DNA of 13,103 bases from Dehalococcoidia bacterium (lineage in GTDB: Bacteria > Chloroflexota > Dehalococcoidia > Tepidiformales > Tepidiformaceae), in the NCBI GenBank assembly GCA_007126855.1, contig SLAK01000102.1, positions 1 to 13,103 of the forward strand, in the 5' to 3' direction. Position numbers and translations under genes: made by a program. A model generated the notes under the pieces. It worked only from the letters and a program-made list of their open reading frames with translations, did no database searches and had not been told where the DNA came from. This document shows, piece after piece, positions 1 through 6,233 of the stretch; the stretch's first letter is position 1; each line of letters starts with the position of its first letter.

Positions 1-2
1 GC

Positions 3-524
3 CGCCTCGTCTTCCACATCCCCGACCTCACGCGTGACATCCAGACCGGCCTCTCTTCCGTCTTCACGGCGCCGCTCATCAACCGCGGGCCGCAGCAGGT
101 CATCTACGTCACCCTCCTGCTGCTCATCTTTGGCGTGCTGGTCGAATCGCGGGAAGGGTCGCTCCGGGCCATGTTCCTCTTCTACACCGCGACCGCTGCC
201 GGCGCTTTCTCCGCCGCTATCGCGCTCCACGTGGTCTACCCCGGCTTCATCGACCACCCCGCGCTCGCCGAAGCCTGGTCCAGTGCCTGGAGCGGCGGTA
301 GCGCTGCCGCATTCGGGTTCGCCGGCGCCTTCGCGGCACGGCGCCAGCATGCCTGGCGTTGGCTCGCCCTCTTCATCCTCTGGGAGACGGCTGTCGCCAC
401 GCTCCACCTTCGCAACTACACCCCGGCCTTCCACTTCAGCGCCCTGGCCACTGGCTTCCTCATTGCCCGCTACTTCCTCCCGGAGCGCGACGCGGGTGCC
501 ATCCGCGCTTCGTCTCCGGCCTGA
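3..524 (+). CDS. Rhomboid-like intramembrane protein, C-terminal part (5' end outside window)
   Basis: The reading frame is open from the left edge to the TGA at 522-524, so this is the last ~173 residues of a longer protein. A GTG at 135 lies inside a membrane helix and is not the real start. The visible part has several hydrophobic helices in rhomboid order. First comes a helix ending in LLLLIFGVLVESREG, like the rhomboid TM2 pattern ending in fG..lE...G. Then comes GGSAAAFGFAGAF, matching the GxSGxxFGLxGA active-site helix with Ala for the second Gly. The last helix is FHFSALATGFLIARYF, matching AHxxGLxxG. The nucleophile Ser (codon 300-302) and the His (codon 432-434) are both present. 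Rhomboids cleave substrates within the membrane, but inactive homologues are common and no substrate can be named. It ends 21 bp before the MOSC gene, so the two are probably co-transcribed. The rhomboid assignment is inferred from motif spacing. Confidence 0.6.
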   Translation, partial: RLVFHIPDLTRDIQTGLSSVFTAPLINRGPQQVIYVTLLLLIFGVLVESREGSLRAMFLFYTATAAGAFSAAIALHVVYPGFIDHPALAEAWSSAWSGGSAAAFGFAGAFAARRQHAWRWLALFILWETAVATLHLRNYTPAFHFSALATGFLIARYFLPERDAGAIRASSPA

Positions 525-545
525 CCACTTCGCAGGAGCACACCC

Positions 546-1247
546 ATGACGACCACCCTCGGCCGAATCCGCAGCATCTGGCGCTACCCCGTCAAGTCCA
601 TGGCCGGCGAGCAACTCCCGGCCGCTGACGTCACCCTGCAGGGCCTTGCCGGCGACCGCATGTACGCCTTCGTCCAGGCCGGTTCCACCAGCCCCTTCCC
701 GTGGCTCACCGGCCGCGAGATGCCATCGCTCCTCCAGTACCATCCCCGCTGGCGCGAAGCCAAACCACCGCGCCTGGACATCCGCACCCCGGCCGGGGAC
801 GAGCTCCCCATCGAGAGCGACGAGCTCCGCGTTGAAGTCGCCGCCGCCAGTGGCCGTGATGTCTTTCTCCTTCCCAACTACCGCGGCAGCTTCGATGTGG
901 CCCCCATCACCCTGATCAGCGACGCCACCATCGACCGCATCGCGGAAGCCAGCCAGACCCCGCCCAACCCCGGCCGCTTCCGCATGAACTTCTACATCGA
1001 CACCGGCGGCGAGCCGTTCGCTGAAGACGCCTGGGTTGGCCGCACCCTTCGTCTCGGCGACGTCCGCATCGCCGTCACCGAGCGCGACCGCCGTTGCGCC
1101 ATGGTCACGCTCGACCCGGCCAGCTCCAACGCCTCCCCGGCAGTCCTGCGCGCCACCGCCGACCTCAACGACGCCTATGCCGGCGTCTACGCGGTCGTCC
1201 TCATCCCCGGCCAGGTCCGCGAAGGCCAGGAGCTGGTGGCCGAGTAG
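546..1247 (+). CDS. MOSC-domain protein (putative molybdenum-cofactor sulfur carrier/binding)
   Basis: This 233-residue protein starts at an ATG with AGGAG 7 bases upstream (534-538). The N-terminal part (about 1-90) has the MOSC N-terminal beta-barrel pattern: IRSIWRYPVKSMAGEQL, then GLAGDRMYAF, as in YcbX and mARC-type proteins. The C-terminal MOSC part contains RFRMNFYIDT, FAEDAWVGRTLRLGDV and RDRRCAMVTLDP. Cys184 (codon 1095-1097) is at the position that ligates molybdenum or carries sulfur in MOSC proteins. Known members act in the cytoplasm or at membranes, in Moco sulfuration or N-hydroxylated base reduction. No ferredoxin domain is fused here, so an electron partner would have to come from elsewhere. 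The family call is secure but the specific reaction is not. A perfect inverted repeat follows the stop codon. Confidence 0.88.
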   Translation: MTTTLGRIRSIWRYPVKSMAGEQLPAADVTLQGLAGDRMYAFVQAGSTSPFPWLTGREMPSLLQYHPRWREAKPPRLDIRTPAGDELPIESDELRVEVAAASGRDVFLLPNYRGSFDVAPITLISDATIDRIAEASQTPPNPGRFRMNFYIDTGGEPFAEDAWVGRTLRLGDVRIAVTERDRRCAMVTLDPASSNASPAVLRATADLNDAYAGVYAVVLIPGQVREGQELVAE

Positions 1248-1262
1248 CAGCCCCGAACGCGC

Positions 1263-1289
1263 GAACGGGACCCGTCTAGGGTCCCGTTC
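1263..1289. terminator. Bidirectional hairpin terminator candidate between convergent genes
   Basis: GAACGGGACCC (1263-1273) and GGGTCCCGTTC (1279-1289) form a perfect 11-bp stem with a 5-base loop. It lies between the MOSC stop (1247) and the stop of the convergent A-type-carrier-like gene (1322), where a two-way terminator is expected. Neither strand has a T-tract after the stem, so it may depend on hairpin strength or on another factor. Confidence 0.7.
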
Positions 1290-1321
1290 ACTGGGAAGCC
1301 TGCGATGGACGGAACGTCGCG

Positions 1322-1648
1322 CTAGGACGTTTGCAGGTTCGGGTTCGAAACCACCAGCTGCGGCTGGTCGTCGTTGGCTGCGTAGTCGATGTGCGACCCG
1401 TTGAGAAACGGTACCTGTTCCTCGGCCACCACCATCTTCAGGCCATGCTGCTCAAACACCACGTCCGCCTCGCCGGGCTCGGCTTCAAGCGCAATGTGGT
1501 GTGATATCTGGTCGTCTTGCTGTTGGATTGAGAAGCGGATCACCGCGTCCTCGGTGTCGACCTCTGCGTTGTTCGCCACGGCCTTCAATACGTCCGCGGC
1601 AGTTTCGCTGAGGGTGATCGGCGGCTGTTGGTTGCTGTCTTGAGTCAT
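1322..1648 (-). CDS. Cysteine-free A-type Fe-S carrier-like (HesB/IscA fold) protein
   Basis: This 108-residue acidic protein starts at an ATG preceded by a strong AGGAGG about 6 bases upstream. The sequence tracks the HesB/IscA family through most of its length: ITLSETAADVLKAV, then EPGEADVVFEQHGLKMVV, then VPFLNGSHIDYA, ending near SNPN. IscA/ErpA proteins bind a [2Fe-2S] or iron through one Cys in a GGCSG loop and two in a C-terminal CGCG-type motif. This protein has no cysteine at all. The first loop reads SIQQQDDQISHH and the tail reads VVSNPNLQTS. It therefore cannot be a classical cluster carrier. It could be a structural or regulatory relative, comparable to the degenerate A-type domain at the N terminus of NfuA. 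It lies 98 bp downstream of the crotonase gene on the same strand and may be co-transcribed with it. The fold is well supported; the function is unknown. Confidence 0.75.
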   Translation of the reverse strand: MTQDSNQQPPITLSETAADVLKAVANNAEVDTEDAVIRFSIQQQDDQISHHIALEAEPGEADVVFEQHGLKMVVAEEQVPFLNGSHIDYAANDDQPQLVVSNPNLQTS

Positions 1649-1746
1649 TGGGACCTCCTGGTTTGCGCCACACGGCGACGCAGGATGAGACAGACTCCCC
1701 TTCTCTCCAGCCTGTGGGCCATAGCCAGCCCCGTCAACCCGTGGCC

Positions 1747-2580
1747 TCAGTGGTCTGTTTCCGTGCCGTTTCCCATCTGGCGCCGGATCGACTCCAGCGT
1801 CGGCGTCCGCGCGCGGTCGCCGGGCTCGTCCCAGCCCCTATACTGCGGCTGCCGCTTCTCGGCGAAGGCCCGGCGCGACTCCATCAGGTCGTCCTTCGCG
1901 CCGTGGTCCCGGAGCGCCGCCGCGAGCCGCGACAGCTCGGGCGAAACCGTGGGACGCATCGCGCGCATCATCTGCAGCGTGTTCACGCGCGACGCGGGCG
2001 GCAGCGTGAGCAAGTGCGCTGCCATCTCGTGCGCCACCGGGAGCAGGTCCTCTAGCCCGGTCAGCCGGTTCAGGAAGCCAACCTCGTGCAGCCGCTCGGC
2101 ATCGAAGCGGAAGGCGAAGGCCATCTCCGTGGCGACGGCGTGAGGGATGTTCGCGATGTGGCCGTGCTGGTAGCCGCCAAGCAGCCAGCGCTTCGCCTCC
2201 GACATCTCGAAGACCGCGCCGCGCACCGCCACCCGCAGGTCCGCGCGCTCGACCAGCATGAAGCCGCCGCCCATGGCGTAGCCGTTGATGGCCGCGATAA
2301 CCGGCTTGTCCAGCGTACCGTCGTTGTAGGGGTCTTCCAGCTTTTCGCGCGACAGCCCGGGCGCCCCGCGCTCCAGTGACTCCTTCATGTCCTCGCCGGC
2401 GCAGAAGGCCCGCCCGGTTCCCGTGAAGATGGCGACTTCCGCCTCGTCGCTGTCCCGGAACCCCCGCCATGCTTCCGCCAGCTCCGCCCGCAGATCCGTG
2501 CTGAGCGCGTTCAGCCGCTCCGGCCGGTTCATGCGGATGACCCAGGTCCCCCCGTGGCGTTCGGTCTCAACAAGCGGCAT
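1747..2580 (-). CDS. Enoyl-CoA hydratase/isomerase (crotonase) family protein 1
   Basis: The 277-residue protein has the crotonase core: WVIRMNRPERLNAL, IFTGTGRAFCAGEDM (first oxyanion-hole region), AAINGYAMGGGFML (second oxyanion-hole Gly) and a C-terminal KRQPQYRG. Relative to rat mitochondrial enoyl-CoA hydratase, the Glu144 position is Met108. The Glu164 position is kept as Glu128. A single Glu is the pattern of some enoyl-CoA isomerases, so hydratase activity should not be assumed. The start at 2580 has GGGAGGGG with 5-base spacing from GGAGG, and leaves the usual short leader before the first beta-strand. An ATG at 2610 (with a weaker AGAGG) and an open frame to 2703 are alternatives. 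About 30 C-terminal residues extend past the common end. It is divergent from the CoA-transferase gene, across 89 bp. Confidence 0.88.
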   Translation of the reverse strand: MPLVETERHGGTWVIRMNRPERLNALSTDLRAELAEAWRGFRDSDEAEVAIFTGTGRAFCAGEDMKESLERGAPGLSREKLEDPYNDGTLDKPVIAAINGYAMGGGFMLVERADLRVAVRGAVFEMSEAKRWLLGGYQHGHIANIPHAVATEMAFAFRFDAERLHEVGFLNRLTGLEDLLPVAHEMAAHLLTLPPASRVNTLQMMRAMRPTVSPELSRLAAALRDHGAKDDLMESRRAFAEKRQPQYRGWDEPGDRARTPTLESIRRQMGNGTETDH

Positions 2581-2669
2581 GGGCCCCTCCCGGGTGGCAA
2601 CTGTGGACATGATAGCCTCTGATCCCACACCCCTCGACAACCGCCATCCCTCCAATCGACAATCCCCCC

Positions 2670-3887
2670 ATGCCGGACCAGACAAACCCCGACGAGCGCC
2701 CATCCGCCCTCACCGGCGTCCGCGTGCTCGATTTCACGCAGGCGCAGCAGGGGCCCTTCTCGACGCTGCTGCTGGCCGACATGGGCGCCGAGGTTATCAA
2801 GGTCGAACCGCCCGGTGGCGAGATGGGCCGCGCCATCGGCCTGGACAAAGATGGCTTCTCGTCGTACTTCGAAGGCCACAACCGCGGCAAGAAGAGCATC
2901 ACCCTCGACCTCAAGAACCCCGAGGCTATCGAGGTGGTGCGCCGCTTGCTCCCTTCCTGCGATGTGCTGGTCGAGAACAGCCGCCCCGGTGTCATGGAAC
3001 GGCTCGGCCTTGGCTACGCCGATGCCCGCAAGATCCGGCCTGACATCATCTATGCTTCCGCCTCGGCCTGGGGTCGCAAAGGGTCCTGGGCGAACCGCGG
3101 TGGCTTCGACCATGTCGCCCAGGCGCTCAGCGGCGTGATGTACGAACAGGGCGAGGGCCCCGGCGGCCAACCGCAGGCGCTCATCGGCGGCTTCGCCGAC
3201 CAGATCGGGGCGATGCTGCTCGCTTTCGGCATCTCCACGGCGCTGATGGTCCGCGAGCGCGACGGCATCGGCCAGCACATTGATGGGTCGCTCATCGGCG
3301 GCATGGTCGCCATGCAGTCGAAGCAGATCGTCGAGTACCTGCGCACCGGGAAGCAGAGCGGCTTCCAGCGCCGCCGCGCCGCCACGTATACGAACTACGA
3401 GTGCGCCGACGGCAGACACGTGGCCATCGCCGCAAACTCGCAGGAGATGTGGGAGCGGCTTTGCGACGCCATCGACGCCCCCGGGCTGAAGGAAGACCAG
3501 CGCTTCCGCGACCCCTGGGGCCGGGCGAAGCACAAGGATGAGCTGGTGGAGGAACTTGACCGCGTGTTTCGCATGCGCCCGATGGAAGCCTGGCTCGAAT
3601 CGCTGGCCGCGCACGACGTGCCCTACGCCCCGGTGCTCGACTACGCCGGCATGTCGGAACACCCGCAGTATTGGGCCAACGACTACCTGCTCGAAATCGA
3701 CACGCCCCACCTGGGCCGGATGCGGGTGCCGGGCCCGCCCATCCACATGTCGGAAACGCCGCCGCGTGTGCAGGGCGCCGGCCCAATCCTGGGCATGCAT
3801 ACCGAGGAGATACTGCTAGACGCGGGGTATAACTGGGACGAAATCGCGGCGCTCAAGGAGTGCGGCGCCACCCGGATGGCTGACTAG
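2670..3887 (+). CDS. CaiB/BaiF family (family III) CoA-transferase
   Basis: The 405-residue length is typical of family III CoA-transferases, which move CoA between an acyl-CoA donor and a carboxylic acid through an aspartyl anhydride intermediate. The N terminus has GVRVLDFTQAQQGPFST and LLADMGAEVIKVEPPGG, both family hallmarks. NRGKKSITLDLKNPEA and VLVENSRPGVMERLGLGY follow. The catalytic Asp is Asp177 in GGFADQIGAM (codon 3198-3200). Downstream RERDGIGQHIDGSLI and the C-terminal half also fit. The acid substrate cannot be read from sequence. No Shine-Dalgarno is visible before the ATG, only a C-rich stretch, so initiation may be leaderless or the start may differ slightly. The gene ends in a 4-bp tail-to-tail overlap with the M23 peptidase, sharing CTAG at 3884-3887. 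The neighbouring crotonase-fold enzymes suggest acyl-CoA degradation. Confidence 0.93.
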   Translation: MPDQTNPDERPSALTGVRVLDFTQAQQGPFSTLLLADMGAEVIKVEPPGGEMGRAIGLDKDGFSSYFEGHNRGKKSITLDLKNPEAIEVVRRLLPSCDVLVENSRPGVMERLGLGYADARKIRPDIIYASASAWGRKGSWANRGGFDHVAQALSGVMYEQGEGPGGQPQALIGGFADQIGAMLLAFGISTALMVRERDGIGQHIDGSLIGGMVAMQSKQIVEYLRTGKQSGFQRRRAATYTNYECADGRHVAIAANSQEMWERLCDAIDAPGLKEDQRFRDPWGRAKHKDELVEELDRVFRMRPMEAWLESLAAHDVPYAPVLDYAGMSEHPQYWANDYLLEIDTPHLGRMRVPGPPIHMSETPPRVQGAGPILGMHTEEILLDAGYNWDEIAALKECGATRMAD

Positions 3888-5188
3888 AAGTTGATGTAGC
3901 GGCGCGGGTTCACCGGCGCGCCATTCAAGCGGATCTCGAAGTGCAGGTGCTCGCCGGTGGTCAGGCCGGTGAGCCCCGAGATGCCCAGCGGCGTGCCGCG
4001 GGTGACGCGCTGGCCGACGGAGACGTCGATGCGGCCCATGTGGGCATAGAGTGTGCTGTAGCCGCCGCCGCAATCGATGGTCACGTAGTAGCCATAGCCC
4101 CAGGTGAGCCACTCGGTGCGGTTCACCACGCCGTCGCAGGCGGCATAGATGGTGGACCCCTGGAAGCCGAAGAGGCCCAGGTCGATGCCCGTGTGGATGT
4201 TGCCGCCGCGGATGGCTCGGATGGTGCCGAACTCATCGGTGACGCGGCTATAGGCGGCAAGCGGGCTGGAGAAGCGCCCGTCGCCGGCAGGCGTCGGCTG
4301 GCCGGGGCTGCCGGGGCGCAATGGCGGCGGGTCTGGCTCGGGGGGTGGTGGCGGTTTGATACTCGCCCCGGGGAGGAGCACATAGCTGCCGGGCTCCAGG
4401 TTGTCCGGGTCGGCGATGGCGTTGGACCGGAAGTTGGTGGCCGTTTCGAAGGTGATGTTGTCGTACTGGTCGATGATGTCCCGCAGGGTTTCGTCAAAGG
4501 CGACCTTGTGCAGGATGCCGTCGGCGCGGGGGACGATAAGCTCGAGGCCCTGCTGGACGACGTTGCGGTCGGTGACCGTGGGGTTGTTCTCCAGGATGGT
4601 GGACTCTTCGACGCCGAAGCGCTCGGCAATCTCGCTGATGGAGTCACCGGGGCGCGTTACCCAGACGGCGAATGGTGTCTGCGGGTCGACGATCTCGGCC
4701 AGGGCGGTGACGCCGACCGCGCCTTCCCGGGTGTGGGCGGCGGCTGCGGACACGCCGGAGGAGAGGGTGGACGTAGGCGCCACGCCGCCGGTAGCGCGGA
4801 GGCTTGCGGAATCGAGGGGACGGGTACGGATGGCGACGGAGTCAAAGGTCTTCAGGCTGCTGCCGGGCCGGAGGTACGTATCGTTTGCGGATATTTGGAC
4901 GGCGCCGGCGACTCCGGAATAGGCGAACGAGGGAACGGGCAGCGTCTGCCCCGCTGAGCCGGTGGTCGGTTGCCGGGTCGCAAGGAGGATTGCGGCAAGG
5001 GCGACAACCAGCACCAGGCAATGCGCGAGCACACGGCCCCGCTGGCGCCGCGGCGGACGGCGCCGGAGAGCCCCCTTGCTGCCTTCGCGCGGGAACGCGA
5101 GGGATGCGCGGGGCGTATCGTCGCTGCGCCCTGCCGCGGGGAAGCGAGGCGCGGTGTTCCAGTCTCCCACGCGGACACTGTGCAGCAA
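3884..5188 (-). CDS. Membrane-anchored LysM/M23 family metallopeptidase
   Basis: The protein has 434 residues if it starts at the TTG at 5188. It has an Arg-rich cytoplasmic N terminus (about 34-52), one transmembrane helix (about 53-70) and a Ser/Ala/Gly-rich stretch. Two LysM-like domains follow (about 176-220 and 226-274), then a Pro-rich linker (279-300) and a C-terminal M23/LytM domain. Zinc-site residues are complete: His332 and Asp336 in NIHTGIDLG, and His416 in GEHLHFEIR. His383 in YAHM and His414 match the other conserved active-site histidines. It should cut or remodel peptidoglycan outside the membrane, with LysM holding it to glycan. Intact zinc ligands argue against an inactive NlpD/EnvC-type activator. 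The start is uncertain: there is no ATG before the helix and no good Shine-Dalgarno, and a GTG at 5170 is an alternative. Confidence 0.88.
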   Translation of the reverse strand: MLHSVRVGDWNTAPRFPAAGRSDDTPRASLAFPREGSKGALRRRPPRRQRGRVLAHCLVLVVALAAILLATRQPTTGSAGQTLPVPSFAYSGVAGAVQISANDTYLRPGSSLKTFDSVAIRTRPLDSASLRATGGVAPTSTLSSGVSAAAAHTREGAVGVTALAEIVDPQTPFAVWVTRPGDSISEIAERFGVEESTILENNPTVTDRNVVQQGLELIVPRADGILHKVAFDETLRDIIDQYDNITFETATNFRSNAIADPDNLEPGSYVLLPGASIKPPPPPEPDPPPLRPGSPGQPTPAGDGRFSSPLAAYSRVTDEFGTIRAIRGGNIHTGIDLGLFGFQGSTIYAACDGVVNRTEWLTWGYGYYVTIDCGGGYSTLYAHMGRIDVSVGQRVTRGTPLGISGLTGLTTGEHLHFEIRLNGAPVNPRRYINF

Positions 5189-5226
5189 ACGGCGCTTTCA
5201 GCCAACAGTATGTCAACCCTAATTTT

Positions 5227-5254
5227 TGGGCGATCTATGGTCGACGGTCGCCCA
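5227..5254. repeat. 7-bp inverted repeat in the divergent promoter region
   Basis: TGGGCGA (5227-5233) and TCGCCCA (5248-5254) form perfect arms separated by 14 bases that contain the palindrome GTCGAC. It lies between the divergent M23 peptidase gene (from 5188) and the second crotonase gene (from 5345). An operator or a transcript hairpin is possible. A TTGACA at 5211-5216 (- strand) lies close by but has no convincing -10 box. Confidence 0.3.
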
Positions 5255-5344
5255 GCGCGACAGACAGGGCGCGGGAGGGCTACCATCAGCGGGCTGGCGC
5301 CGCCAGCTGCCGCGGCGCGACCAATACCGCTGCGAGGGAGTGCG

Positions 5345-6130
5345 ATGAGCGACTATTCGACGATTCTCTACGAGGTGAAGGACGGCCTGGCGACGCTGAC
5401 GCTGAACCGCCCGGAAAGCCGCAATGGCATGACGAACCGTATGTTGCGGGAGACCTATGAAGTGCTGCAGGCGGCAAGCCGGGACCCGCAGGTGAAGGTG
5501 CTAATGCTGACCGGGGCGGGCAATTCGTTTTGCCCCGGCGCGGACCTGAAGCACTACACGGCGGACGACCGCGGCGGGGACGACGCCGATTCGCAGCGCG
5601 AGCACTTCCGCGTCCCGGTGATGCTCCACGAAATGCCGGCGGTGACCCTTGCCGCCGTCAACGGCGCCTGCGCGGGCGCAGGCTTTGGCTGGGCGGCGGC
5701 GTGCGACATCCGGGTGGCGGCGCGCTCGGCGATGTTCAATACGGCGTTTCTCGGTGTGGCGGTCGCGGGGGATATGGGCTTGCCGTGGATGCTGCCGCGG
5801 CTGGTCGGGGCGGCCAAGGCTCGCGAGCTGTCGTTTTTCTCGGAGAAGTTCGGCGCCGACGAAGCGCAGCGCATCGGGCTTGTAGCGCGTGTGTGGGACG
5901 ACGACGCCTTCCGGAAGGAAGCGCAGGCGCTGGCGGAGCGGCTGGCCGGCTCGGGGCCGCTGGCACTTCGCGTCATGAAGGCGCACTACGTGGCCGCGGA
6001 GCGGATGAGCTTCCCCGATTTCATCGAGCTGGAGACCGAGCGGCATAAGCGCATCACGGCGAGCCGCGATACGCAGGAAGCCTTCCGCGCGTTCGTGGAG
6101 AAGCGCACGCCGCAGTTCGAAGGGCGCTGA
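5345..6130 (+). CDS. Enoyl-CoA hydratase/isomerase (crotonase) family protein 2
   Basis: The frame is open further upstream, but the ATG at 5345 has GAGGGAG just before it and gives a normal 261-residue protein. Core features are LATLTLNRPESRNGM, LTGAGNSFCPGADLKHY, AAVNGACAGAGFGWAAACDIRVA and the closing FVEKRTPQFEGR. Both hydratase glutamates are absent: Gly115 is at the Glu144 position and Phe135 at the Glu164 position. Instead FLGVAVAGDMGLPWMLPRLVG carries Asp143, where PaaG-like isomerases and some other crotonases carry a catalytic Asp. An isomerase or other non-hydratase reaction is therefore more likely than plain hydration. It is transcribed alone, away from the M23 gene. A hairpin at 5293-5307 (GCTGGC/GCCAGC) lies in its leader and a strong GC hairpin follows its stop. 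Confidence 0.87.
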   Translation: MSDYSTILYEVKDGLATLTLNRPESRNGMTNRMLRETYEVLQAASRDPQVKVLMLTGAGNSFCPGADLKHYTADDRGGDDADSQREHFRVPVMLHEMPAVTLAAVNGACAGAGFGWAAACDIRVAARSAMFNTAFLGVAVAGDMGLPWMLPRLVGAAKARELSFFSEKFGADEAQRIGLVARVWDDDAFRKEAQALAERLAGSGPLALRVMKAHYVAAERMSFPDFIELETERHKRITASRDTQEAFRAFVEKRTPQFEGR

Positions 6131-6168
6131 GCGGGGCGTCCTCGTAAGGGGAGAAGCTGGTAGGCTGA

Positions 6169-6188
6169 GCCCCGGCGCGCGCCGGGGC
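6169..6188 (+). terminator. Perfect 20-bp GC palindrome, likely terminator
   Basis: GCCCCGGCGCGCGCCGGGGC is self-complementary over all 20 bases and can fold as an 8-bp all-GC stem with a 4-base loop. It lies 38 bp after the stop of the second crotonase gene and before the MFS gene. A short TTT at 6195-6197 is the only T-run nearby, so termination would depend mainly on stem strength. Confidence 0.6.
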
Positions 6189-6233
6189 GGCCGCCTTTGT
6201 GCAGCCTGATTCGCGCCATTCAGCAGAGGAGCT

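Noticed and set aside
2529..3800. A 423-codon open frame on the - strand
   Set aside because: It is antisense to the CaiB-type transferase, whose family motifs and catalytic Asp are clear. It is a GC-driven shadow.
3884..3887. Tail-to-tail CTAG overlap of the CoA-transferase and M23 genes as a special site
   Set aside because: Four-base convergent stop overlaps through CTAG are common in compact genomes. It is noted only because the composition flip falls nearby.
3941..4957. A 338-codon open frame on the + strand
   Set aside because: It is antisense to the M23 peptidase and its product is Gly/Ala/Val/Asp-rich with no domain. The M23 zinc ligands settle the strand.
5211..5216. TTGACA as a -35 box for the M23 gene (- strand)
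   Set aside because: The hexamer is perfect, but at 16-18 bases spacing only GC-rich sequence is present and no -10-like hexamer follows.
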